Below are positions 26,109-33,232 of a DNA stretch of 64,000 nucleotides, piece by piece. The stretch comes from Vasconcelosia minhoensis LEGE 07310. Lineage in GTDB: Bacteria > Cyanobacteriota > Cyanobacteriia > Phormidesmidales > Phormidesmidaceae. How positions within the stretch are numbered: the stretch's first letter is position 1; every line of letters begins with the position of its first letter. The stretch lies in NCBI RefSeq assembly GCF_015207255.1, contig NZ_JADEXG010000009.1, positions 47,919 through 111,918 of the forward strand. Direction: 5' to 3'. Made by a program: the position numbers and the translations under genes. The notes beneath the pieces were generated by a model that did not search any database, was not told the DNA's origin, and was given only the letters and a program-made list of their open reading frames with translations.

Positions 26109-26603
26109 ATGAATGGGCTAGACAATATTTCAGATTTTATTGCTGAACGCTTACATATTTGTCGTACAAAGAGACGGTCATACGAGATTTGGCTTTCAAT
26201 CCTTCAGCCGCTAAATATAGTCACAATAGCTGCCCCCGCAGTTTTATCAGTTATTGCGGGTTCTACAATTTTAACAGAACCTGCATTCTTTGGGCCAGAT
26301 GGGGGGCGCTTAGTAGCAGGACTTTGCGCTTTTGTAAGTGCAGTCCTTACAACTATCCACAAAGCTCTTAATTGTGATAATCATCAATCTGAGTGTCGTA
26401 GACTCGTGCAAACTTATTCCGCACTGGAAGCAAGCTATGAAAGACTAACACTTATTTCTGAGGAAAAGCAGCTTAAAGAAGAAGTATTAAAGCTAGATAT
26501 CCGCCTAGAGCAAATTAAAGAAGGAGCAGGAGCACAACCACCCGATTGGTGTCGGAGGAGGGCACAAAGAGAGCTGTCAAAAACTAAGTATAGTCGCCAT
26601 TAA
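26109..26603 (+). CDS. Two-TM SLATT-like membrane protein
   Basis: A 164-residue protein: a short N-terminal amphipathic region, two hydrophobic helices (about residues 38-55, IVTIAAPAVLSVIAG, and 65-85, VAGLCAFVSAVLTTIHKAL), then a long charged helical tail (SALEASYERLTLISEEKQLKEEVLKLD). This layout matches SLATT domains, two-TM effectors found in nucleotide-second-messenger defence systems, but no cyclase or SLOG partner is next to it. It follows the murein hydrolase closely and may be in the same transcript. Start ATG 26109 is chosen over 26052, which overlaps the preceding gene. Confidence 0.5.
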   Translation: MNGLDNISDFIAERLHICRTKRRSYEIWLSILQPLNIVTIAAPAVLSVIAGSTILTEPAFFGPDGGRLVAGLCAFVSAVLTTIHKALNCDNHQSECRRLVQTYSALEASYERLTLISEEKQLKEEVLKLDIRLEQIKEGAGAQPPDWCRRRAQRELSKTKYSRH

Positions 26604-26726
26604 TCTAATCAACCTGTTTAAATTAAAGGCGTTTCCCTTAGCGTCTCGGCATAGTTAAAAAAGTTTAGGCAGTAGACTTTATGAACCTATTCTAAACTAG
26701 ACATAGCTACTCCTCTGGGAATCGCC

Positions 26727-26965
26727 ATGACTGATACGCTCATCCAAAGCCCCGGTCGGGTCATTTTCCAAAACATCAGCTGGCAAACCTATCAGTCCTT
26801 GATTAAGGACTTTGTCTCTGAGCCTGCCATTCGACTGACCTGCGATCGCGGCATCCTCGAAATCCGCAAGCCCCTCGACCCCCACGAAAGCTACAGAAAA
26901 CTACTTGGCCGCCTAATCGAAGCCGCAACGGAAGACTCGACCTAGAAATTCGCAGCTTAGGACTC
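26727..26965 (+). pseudogene. Truncated, frameshifted Uma2 gene
   Basis: The first 69 codons are almost identical to the intact gene at 28845 (MTxTLIQSPxRVIFQNISWQ...). One base is missing relative to the intact copy (GAAGACTCG against GAAGAACTCG), giving a premature stop at 26945. Homology continues out of frame to about 26965 and ends where a short inverted-repeat element begins. Upstream similarity reaches back to about 26690, so promoter and 5' part were duplicated together. Confidence 0.85.
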
Positions 26966-27054
26966 GTCCGTAAATAAACAACCGATTTCAGGTTGACCAA
27001 AACTTTAAGTCCAGCTAGATAGAGAATCAACAATCCGGTAACTTAATTCCGAAC
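26966..27054. mobile_element. 89-bp mini-element with ISAzo13-like ends
   Basis: Right end GGTAACTTAATTCCGAAC (27037-27054) matches the right end of the ISAzo13-type remnant at 38617-38634 (GGTAACTTATTTCCGAAC) at 17 of 18 bases. The left end GTCCGTAAATAAACAACC (26966-26983) is its imperfect reverse complement. The element joins exactly where Uma2 homology stops, so it probably removed the rest of that gene. No target duplication was seen. Confidence 0.6.
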
Positions 27055-27198
27055 GGAGCCTTATATGATCCTAGAGTTGATGACACGATGTCCAGAATCG
27101 TATGCACAAGATAGCTAAAAGCAAAATCTTGTGTCAAATTTTGTTTGACTTTTTACCAACATCACTTTCAGATTATTGCCCCTCGAATAGTAGAAACA

Positions 27199-28026
27199 AT
27201 GAATAGAGAAAAAATTACTTCCCGAGAATATAAGGTTATACTTCGAAAAGAGCACTTTGTTGGAGATGAAAGACAACTCCTAAAAGCAAGTAAAGCTTTT
27301 TGGCAATCTTTCAAACAAGTTGCTGTCGATATTGTCCTCGATTCAGAGGGCGATTTGGAGAAGATAGTAGACAGGCGAGAGATCCAGCTCTATGACACCA
27401 AAAAACAGCTTTTTTATAATAAGAACTACATTTTTCGAGAGAGATACGATGTTCTCACCCACAAGAGGGAAGTTACTCTAAAGTTTCGGCACTTAGATCG
27501 TTATGTTTCTCAAGATCGCGACATGAAAGCTAATAATCACAGTGAGAAGGGATACAAATTTGAAGAAGACATTAAATCTCCTTTTTTAGTTTTATATAGC
27601 TTTTCATCAACTCAAACAATTCCCATTGATGAGAATTTTAGCAAAGTTCGAGATGTGTTACGGTTATACCCTTCCTTATCGGATGAATTTACAAATTACA
27701 ATGAAGATGAAAACATCAAATCTGTAGGAAATATCATCCTTGAAATTGTTTTGAAGGGAGCTAAATTCCGTATTAGAAAAAACCCACAGTTAGACTGTAA
27801 ATGTGCTTTAATTGTTTGGTATGCTAAAGACGATGATGAGAAGCCAGTAGTAGTCGAGTTTAGTTTTAGATATGGCGATGATAGTGAAAACTACACCAAA
27901 AAAGCATCCCAGCGGGCTTACGATGTGTTTTACAAGTTACAACATAAATTGGAAGATTGGGTAGATATCGAATCTGAGACTAAGACCTCCTATATTTATA
28001 AAGTTGCTCAAGGTGTAATTAAATAA
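27199..28026 (+). CDS. CYTH-like (triphosphate tunnel fold) protein, tentative
   Basis: A 275-residue protein, not firmly recognised. Several strands with alternating charged residues (REYKVILRKEHF, IFRERYDVL, REVTLKFRHLDRY, ILEIVLKGAKFRIRKN, VVEFSFRYG) and the order 'YDTKKQLFYNKNYIFRERY' resemble CYTH/VTC triphosphate-tunnel enzymes, which act on inorganic polyphosphate or triphosphates using rings of Arg, Lys and Glu. ATG at 27199 is the first ATG; an upstream TTG at 27145 is possible. AT-rich and lacking HIP1, like the island. No partner gene suggests a pathway. Confidence 0.45.
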   Translation: MNREKITSREYKVILRKEHFVGDERQLLKASKAFWQSFKQVAVDIVLDSEGDLEKIVDRREIQLYDTKKQLFYNKNYIFRERYDVLTHKREVTLKFRHLDRYVSQDRDMKANNHSEKGYKFEEDIKSPFLVLYSFSSTQTIPIDENFSKVRDVLRLYPSLSDEFTNYNEDENIKSVGNIILEIVLKGAKFRIRKNPQLDCKCALIVWYAKDDDEKPVVVEFSFRYGDDSENYTKKASQRAYDVFYKLQHKLEDWVDIESETKTSYIYKVAQGVIK

Positions 28027-28032
28027 AAAGTA

Positions 28033-28115
28033 GTGCCCCAGAAATGATGATTTTACTGTTCTCAGCCTCCACCAGCAAAGGATTTCAGTACTTTATCATT
28101 ACCCATTTGGGGCAC
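28033..28115. repeat. 83-bp inverted-repeat element
   Basis: Ends GTGCCCCA (28033-28040) and TGGGGCAC (28108-28115) are perfect reverse complements, and the interior arms (AATGATGATTTTACTG; CAGTACTTTATCATTACC) are related but gapped. The element follows the preceding stop codon directly, so it may act as a transcript end as well as being a MITE. The remainder of the gap, to 28413, shows no gene. Confidence 0.45.
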
Positions 28116-28413
28116 ACCAAATAAAATAAATAAAGTAAGTATTCAGGTCACTGAAAGGTTCTAATGGAGCGGCTTTCGAGTTAGACAGATCTCCACTACT
28201 AGCACTCTTTTCTCAATAGCCTACAAAAAATCAAGGTCGAATGATACTCATCGAGAATCCTTATAAGCTTAAATATTGGCTGAAACCTAGCAAACTCGTT
28301 CCTCGTTGAGGCAAAAATTACGTCTGTAAATTGGAATTTGGAATTGCTGCTTCTCCAGTACGGAGGTATATTGCTCAGTTACTTCTAAATGCTGAACCGA
28401 ATTGGAGCCCTTT

Positions 28414-28731
28414 ATGAGCGAAAAGTCAACTTGTTTTAACAATTTCTGGTACTCTGTTCAAGAGTGTAAGGATAAAAGCGATTATGAAGCATCTATGGCT
28501 TGTTTCTGGGACTGTCAAGTAGATTTTGCCAATTGTATTAGTAGAGAGCTTGGTCTTTCTAAAGCTGAAGCGCTAGATTTTGTGCGGGAGACTATCGTTT
28601 TATTGAAAACGATCACTCCAAGAGAACGTGATGCTTTCTTTCGCTCAGCCGAAGACTCCTCGTCTGTTGATCGAATTTGGTCTCTTGTTCGACCTCTACC
28701 TGTTCTTCGTGAAGAGAGTTCGAGTGACTGA
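28414..28731 (+). CDS. Small cysteine-containing protein of unknown function
   Basis: A 105-residue protein. The N-terminal half has spaced cysteines (STCFNNFWYSVQEC, MACFWDCQVDFANC) and the C-terminal half is helical and charged (TPRERDAFFRSAEDS). No family recognised. ATG at 28414 has GGAG six bases upstream, which decides the start. It stands alone between an inverted-repeat element and an intact Uma2 gene. Confidence 0.5.
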   Translation: MSEKSTCFNNFWYSVQECKDKSDYEASMACFWDCQVDFANCISRELGLSKAEALDFVRETIVLLKTITPRERDAFFRSAEDSSSVDRIWSLVRPLPVLREESSSD

Positions 28732-28844
28732 AATAAGTACCATGATCTGACGGATGACCTATAGCAGACCTCACAAACTCAAAGTGCGATCGCGGGTTCA
28801 TCAGCCTAGCCTAAACTAGATATAGCTCTCTGCCGGGAAACGCC

Positions 28845-29492
28845 ATGACTGCTACACTCATCCAAAGTCCCGATCGGGTCATTTTCCAAAACATCAGCTG
28901 GCAAACCTATCAATCCCTGATCAAGGACTTTGACTCCGAGCCTGCAATTCGACTGACCTACGATCGCGGCACCCTCGAAATCCGCAAGCCCCTCGACCCC
29001 CACGAAAGCTACCGAAAAATACTTGGTCGCTTAATCGAAGCCGCAACCGAAGAACTCGACCTGGAAATTCGCAGCTTAGGGTCGCGCACCGGCGACCGAG
29101 AAGACCTGAAAAAAGGATTAGAACCAGACCAGTGCTATTACATTCAAAACGAGGCTCAGGTACGAGACATCGAACAAATTGACTTAGCCTACTTCCCGCC
29201 GCCCGACCTGGCAGTCGAAGTAGACATCACCAGCAGCTCGCTAGATCGATTCTCAATTTATGCCGAATTAGGAATCCCAGAAATCTGGCGCTACGATGCG
29301 CATTCTCTGGCCATTTACACCTTATCCGAAGGCCAGTACAGAATTTGCGCCCAAAGCATTGCCCTATCGCCGCTCAAAGCAACCGATATTACCCGCTTTC
29401 TTGAACTGCGCTTTCCCAAGTCAGAGGCAAAAACAGCCGTAGGCGAAAACAGTTTAATCAAGCAGTTTCGACAATGGCTCGGAAGCCAGTAG
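28845..29492 (+). CDS. Uma2 family protein (intact copy)
   Basis: A 215-residue Uma2 protein with RVIFQNISWQTYQSLIKDF at the N-terminus and the nuclease-fold core PPDLAVEVDITSSSLDRFSIYAELGIPEIWRYD. It is the full-length parent or sister of the pseudogene at 26727; the two are almost identical over the first 69 codons and about 35 bases upstream. The subtype differs from the pair at 30515 and 31726. Function unknown. Confidence 0.85.
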   Translation: MTATLIQSPDRVIFQNISWQTYQSLIKDFDSEPAIRLTYDRGTLEIRKPLDPHESYRKILGRLIEAATEELDLEIRSLGSRTGDREDLKKGLEPDQCYYIQNEAQVRDIEQIDLAYFPPPDLAVEVDITSSSLDRFSIYAELGIPEIWRYDAHSLAIYTLSEGQYRICAQSIALSPLKATDITRFLELRFPKSEAKTAVGENSLIKQFRQWLGSQ

Positions 29493-29552
29493 GCCAATCG
29501 TCCTGAAAGCCCGGATAGAAAGTGCGATCGAGTCTATTATCCCGATTCAGCT

Positions 29553-29634
29553 CTACATACCCGAATACAGATACCTTCCGTCTGGAGAGCGTTGATTTTT
29601 ACGATGTCCCGGCTGCTCTGCATAAGGATGTAGC
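29553..29634 (+). pseudogene. Uma2 C-terminal fragment
   Basis: The sequence translates as YPNTDTFRLESVDFYDVPAA..., aligning with the last 28 residues of the Uma2 at 30515 (YTPETDAFRLESMDFSDTLA...). No start or core remains. It marks a deleted copy in the array. Confidence 0.75.
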
Positions 29635-29732
29635 GCTAGCGGGGACGGCACTCAGCTTGACCCGATACAGTCAAAGCCATTCGTCGCTAGATCAGTTACC
29701 ATCGATGCATGAGTAGTCGGTGAGCACAGGCA

Positions 29733-29975
29733 ATGCTACGAGAAACGCTAAAGCAAGAAATCAATCAGCTCAGCGAAAGTCAGCTGAGGGAAATGGCTGA
29801 TTTCCTTGTCTCAATCAAGGCTCAGTCTCAACAGTCAGCAAAAACTGATCTGTTCTGGCAGCACGCAACACCTACAGAGCGGTCCCAAAATTTTCGAGCA
29901 TGGGTTACGCAGCTTCCTAATACGGGCTTAAGCCTTCCGGATACAGCCTTCGATCGCAGCAGCATTTACGAATAG
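29733..29975 (+). CDS. Small antitoxin-like protein
   Basis: An 80-residue protein with a helical N-terminus (LRETLKQEINQLSESQLREMADFLVSIKAQ), a common opening of small antitoxin-like proteins (DUF2281-type) in cyanobacteria. There is no intact toxin next to it; only Uma2 tail fragments flank it. The antitoxin role is inference. Confidence 0.5.
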   Translation: MLRETLKQEINQLSESQLREMADFLVSIKAQSQQSAKTDLFWQHATPTERSQNFRAWVTQLPNTGLSLPDTAFDRSSIYE

Positions 29976-30002
29976 TGACCCGATACTTGCTGGTTACCAA
30001 CA

Positions 30003-30050
30003 TCGTTTTTCAGATACCCTGGCTGCTCTATATGAGGATTTAGAGCATGA
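30003..30050 (+). pseudogene. Second Uma2 C-terminal fragment
   Basis: The DNA reading FSDTLAALYEDLEHES matches the extreme C-terminus of the Uma2 at 30515 (FSDTLAILYEDVEYE). Similarity continues past the stop codon into the start of the following small ORF. Confidence 0.7.
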
Positions 30051-30262
30051 GTCGCTATACTGAGAGCATAGTGATTGAGGCAGAACAGCGTCGCCAGCAA
30101 ATCGCGATCGCGGCCAAAGCAGCAGTAGATGACTACTCAACAAACGGTGAACTGACAGCTTTCACAGCTCTAGATGGGAAAGACGTCTATGACAGCCCCG
30201 GTGGTGAGTTAAAATTGGTTAATTTCGATGCATCGAAGCGAAATCAAAAGAAATGGCAGTGA
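30047..30262 (+). CDS. Small antitoxin-like protein next to a broken DUF433 gene
   Basis: A 71-residue protein (MSRYTESIVIEAEQRRQQIA...). Its first codons fall inside sequence homologous to DNA downstream of the Uma2 gene at 30515, so the start region was shared with or created by the duplication. The DUF433-type gene that follows is broken, so the pair looks like a decayed small two-gene module. Function unknown. Confidence 0.4.
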   Translation: MSRYTESIVIEAEQRRQQIAIAAKAAVDDYSTNGELTAFTALDGKDVYDSPGGELKLVNFDASKRNQKKWQ

Positions 30263-30299
30263 TTTCTAGGAAAAAGCCAAGCAGCAGGGAGCCTTGAAC

Positions 30300-30500
30300 A
30301 TGGATTGGCAAACTCGAATCGTCATAGACCCTAATATTCTCGTCGGCAAACCGATTTATCAAAGGGACTCGCCTCGCCGTTGAATTCATTATCGACCTTC
30401 TTGCCCAGGTTGGAGCACCGATGAAATCCTCCGGAACTATCCTGGCATTACCCTTGAAGACATCCAAGCCTGCCTCAGATGTGCTGCTGCCCTCAAGTAG
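30300..30500 (+). pseudogene. DUF433 gene with two compensating frameshifts
   Basis: Frame 1 gives MDWQTRIVIDPNILVGKPI, then a one-base insertion near 30355 (ATTTATC for ATTATC) shifts to KGTRLAVEFIIDLLAQ, and a one-base loss near 30410 shifts to WSTDEILRNYPGITLEDIQA and a TAG at 30498. The parts join into a complete DUF433 protein of about 66 residues. DUF433 proteins are small HTH-like, antitoxin-type proteins. Confidence 0.85.
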
Positions 30501-30514
30501 TTTGTTCTAATGCT

Positions 30515-31081
30515 ATGGTTGCCTTGCCCCAGCCCTCCCTTACGCCTGATGAATATCTCCAGCTAGAGGCCGAAAGCCCCGTCAAGCACGAGTACATTGG
30601 CGGCGAAGTCTACGCGATGGCCGGAGCGACTGATGCCCATGTCACGATTGCCGGAAACCTCTTTGCCTTACTCCGTAGCCACGTGCGTGGTACCGGCTGC
30701 CGAGCCTACATTGCTGACATGAAAGTGCGGATTGAGAGCCACAATCGCTTCTACTATCCCGACGTCATGGTTACCTGCGACCCCCGCGATACGGAAACTA
30801 CAAGCTACAAGCGCTTTCCCAAGCTGGTCGTGGAAGTTCTCTCTGACTCTACCGAAGCCTTTGACCGAGGCGATAAGTTTATGGACTATCAGGCCCTCGA
30901 TAGCCTAGAAGAATATGTGCTGACCAACACCCGCCATCAGCGAGTTGAGTGTTTTCGCCGCAATGAAGCGGGCCTTTGGGTCTTGCAGTACTACACGCCC
31001 GAGACAGACGCCTTCCGCCTGGAAAGTATGGATTTTTCAGATACTCTAGCCATTCTATATGAGGATGTAGAGTACGAGTAG
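30515..31081 (+). CDS. Uma2 family protein, tandem copy A
   Basis: A 188-residue Uma2 protein starting MVALPQPSLTPDEYLQLEAESPVKHEYI. The core has YPDVMVTCDPRD and PKLVVEVLSDSTEAFDRGDK followed by YQALDSLEEYVL, the best-kept Uma2 active-site arrangement in the window (Asp, Glu, Lys). It is nearly identical in DNA and protein to copy B at 31726, indicating a recent duplication. ATG 30515 was chosen over an upstream in-frame ATG that lies in the DUF433 remnant. Confidence 0.88.
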   Translation: MVALPQPSLTPDEYLQLEAESPVKHEYIGGEVYAMAGATDAHVTIAGNLFALLRSHVRGTGCRAYIADMKVRIESHNRFYYPDVMVTCDPRDTETTSYKRFPKLVVEVLSDSTEAFDRGDKFMDYQALDSLEEYVLTNTRHQRVECFRRNEAGLWVLQYYTPETDAFRLESMDFSDTLAILYEDVEYE

Positions 31082-31130
31082 CTATACTCAAAGCGTTAGC
31101 GGTTGAGGCAAATTTAATACACCTGTACCG

Positions 31131-31303
31131 ATGCCTGCCGTAGAACAGGCTTTTACCTGCGTCGGAGTATGCCAGATGCTTTCAAATGGGTATCAGCCCA
31201 TCCATCTGTTTTGGTACAATTCAAATCCCCAAACGGTATTCATTCTTGCCGGTGTGACTGAGAGCTTGGAAATTCTAGTTTTCTCAAATGGACAATGGAC
31301 TCA
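31131..31303 (+). pseudogene. DUF6888-like gene, 3' end replaced
   Basis: The translation AFTCVGVCQMLSNGYQPIHLFWYN...FILAGVTESLEILVFSNGQW matches the small cyanobacterial family usually paired with DUF6887. After NGQWTH the sequence enters a short inverted-repeat element and the family similarity stops. The frame as it stands runs to 31385. The partner gene follows at 31520. Confidence 0.55.
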
Positions 31304-31500
31304 TGGTTCGCTTATTTATTTTAGTGGTTCGCTAAATTCTGAAAACGCCACATGTAGCGTAAAGTTGATTACATTTTCCTCATGACTTCCTGAGACGCCA
31401 TATGGCAAGAGAAGACTCATGGGTTAGAACATTTGTCAATAGACCGGAAAGCCATTGCTTTCGTGGTATTTCTGAATCTCAAATTATTTTGAGCGAACCA
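31304..31500. mobile_element. Candidate 197-bp element with TGGTTCGCT ends
   Basis: TGGTTCGCT (31304-31312) and its exact complement AGCGAACCA (31492-31500) bound a stretch without a gene; a further direct TGGTTCGCT lies at 31325. It begins where DUF6888 homology ends and stops just before the ribosome site of the DUF6887 gene. No target duplication was found, so this stays a candidate. Confidence 0.45.
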
Positions 31501-31519
31501 TAAGAATGGAGGTTTAATA

Positions 31520-31723
31520 ATGTCGAAACCTGACTTTAGCCAGATGTCTCGTCAAGAACTAAGAGCCTATGTCCTGGCACATCGCGAGGACGATGCTGCC
31601 ATCGAAGCTTTAATTCAAAGCGGAAATCCCGACAGCCCAATCTATCCCTATCCTCAAACTGATGAAGACTTAAAGGCCATGGAAGCAATTTTCAGGCAAA
31701 AGCTGAGCGGTAGGGAGTCCTGA
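31520..31723 (+). CDS. DUF6887-like small protein
   Basis: A 67-residue protein, MSKPDFSQMSRQELRAYVLAHREDD..., of a small cyanobacterial family that commonly precedes DUF6888 or Uma2 genes. GGAGG lies 8 bases before the ATG. The next Uma2 starts two bases after its stop, so the two are likely co-translated. Possible antitoxin-like role, unproven. Confidence 0.7.
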   Translation: MSKPDFSQMSRQELRAYVLAHREDDAAIEALIQSGNPDSPIYPYPQTDEDLKAMEAIFRQKLSGRES

Positions 31724-31725
31724 AT

Positions 31726-32292
31726 ATGGTCGCCTCATCCCAGCCCTCCCTTACGCCTGATGAATACCTCCAGCTCGAGGCTGAAAGCCCCGTCAAGCAC
31801 GAGTACATTGGCGGCGAAGTTTACGCGATGGCTGGGGCGACCGATGCCCATGTCACTCTTGCGCTGAACCTAGCTACCTTACTTCGCCATCACGTGCGCG
31901 GTTCCGGCTGCCGAGCCTATATTGCTGACATGAAAGTGCGGATTGGGAGCCACAATCGCTTCTACTATCCCGACGTCATGGTCACCTGCGACCCCCGCGA
32001 TTCAGAAACTACAAGCTACAAGTGCTTCCCCAAGCTGGTCGTGGAAGTTCTCTCTGACTCTACCGAAGCTTTTGACCGAGGTGATAAATTTGCCGACTTC
32101 CAGACCCTAGACAGTCTGGAAGAGTATGTCCTGATCAATACTCGTCACCCCCGAGTTGAGTGTTTTCGGCGCAACAAAGCGGGGCTGTGGGTCTTGCAGT
32201 ACTATACCCCTGAGACAGATGTCTTCCGGCTGGAAAGTATCAACTTTTCAGATACCCTGGCTACTTTGTATGAAGATGTGGAATATCAATAG
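31726..32292 (+). CDS. Uma2 family protein, tandem copy B
   Basis: A 188-residue near-duplicate of copy A, with the same core motifs (VLSDSTEAFDRGDKFADFQTLDSLEEYVL). Differences are scattered substitutions such as LALNLATLLRHHVRGSG against IAGNLFALLRSHVRGTG. It is coupled to the DUF6887-like gene. Function unknown. Confidence 0.88.
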   Translation: MVASSQPSLTPDEYLQLEAESPVKHEYIGGEVYAMAGATDAHVTLALNLATLLRHHVRGSGCRAYIADMKVRIGSHNRFYYPDVMVTCDPRDSETTSYKCFPKLVVEVLSDSTEAFDRGDKFADFQTLDSLEEYVLINTRHPRVECFRRNKAGLWVLQYYTPETDVFRLESINFSDTLATLYEDVEYQ

Positions 32293-32631
32293 CGATGTCA
32301 TTCTTCCTAACCTGCGATCGCGTTTTCTATCTTGGCATCATGGTCATCGACACTCTCCGCGAAGGGAAATTCGGAAATGAACTAATGCAACAAATCACAG
32401 AAGCCCTCGCGATTGTTCTAGCGATTTGAACAGGGCCAGTTTATAACGCTCCGACCTAACGCTAGGGTTGCCTCACCTTCGACGAATACCTCAGCGACCA
32501 GACAAGCCACAGAGGGGAAACTGGCTGGTACGATCAGGATAGGTTCAGGCAGGGCGCTATTCTCAGTAATCTGACCTGACCCAGCGCCATAGATACGGCT
32601 GACCATACTCAAGGACCCATCGGACTCTGCC
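32293..32631. other. Intergenic region at the end of the Uma2 array
   Basis: About 340 bp without a recognisable gene. A short open frame at 32340-32429 (MVIDTLREGKFGNELMQQ...) looks like a fragment of something larger but was not identified. The base composition returns to the GC-rich host style before ycf51. Confidence 0.4.
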
Positions 32632-33150
32632 ATGCTCACTCCCGCCGATTTTTTACAAGCAACCCAGTGGGTTGGCCTGGGTACCCTCGCCTTTGCGGGG
32701 CTGACCCTCCTGGCGTTTATTCTCAAATGGGGCTGGCGGTTTCGGCTAGTGGGTGCCACCGGGCTGATGGCCGTGCTGACGGTGGGGCTATTTGGCCTCA
32801 GCTTCGAGCCGTTTACGCGGGCAGCGGTGCCGGGTTCAGTGCCTTTTACAACCGTGTTTGACTCCGGCGGCTCGCAGATTGTGATCAAGGTGCCCCAGTC
32901 GATTACGCAGACCGAGCTGGAGGCGACGCTCCAGCAGGCGGCCAGCAATCTGCTCAAGGCCAGTCGATTGGGCAACCGACAGACGCCGACAATTCGGGCT
33001 CGGACAATTGTGCATCCCCGTCCGGGAATTTCTGAGCTGCTGTACGTGGGTCAGGTGCAGCCAATCCCTGACGCGGAAACGGGTGAGCCGGTGACGATTC
33101 AGATTAACGCGCCGCAGCTAGCCAAAGCCAGTGCAGCTAGCGCGGCCTAG
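32632..33150 (+). CDS. ycf51: Ycf51 family protein
   Basis: A 172-residue protein matching the Ycf51/DUF2518 family of cyanobacteria and some algal plastids: MLTPADFLQATQWVGLGTLAF, then LAFILKWGWRFRLVG. Two TM helices lie at about residues 13-33 and 41-61; the rest is a soluble domain. Its role is not established. ATG 32632. Confidence 0.85.
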   Translation: MLTPADFLQATQWVGLGTLAFAGLTLLAFILKWGWRFRLVGATGLMAVLTVGLFGLSFEPFTRAAVPGSVPFTTVFDSGGSQIVIKVPQSITQTELEATLQQAASNLLKASRLGNRQTPTIRARTIVHPRPGISELLYVGQVQPIPDAETGEPVTIQINAPQLAKASAASAA

Positions 33151-33232
33151 CATTTATGTCTAGGCTGCATTACACTAGCTTTTCATTAAACTCGTTCTGC
33201 TAAGGGCCTTTTCGCTGCAATCGGTGAATGCC

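Noticed and set aside
16867..26603. The island as a complete prophage
   Set aside because: Endolysin-like enzymes are present, but no capsid, tail, terminase, portal, integrase or attachment repeat was found.
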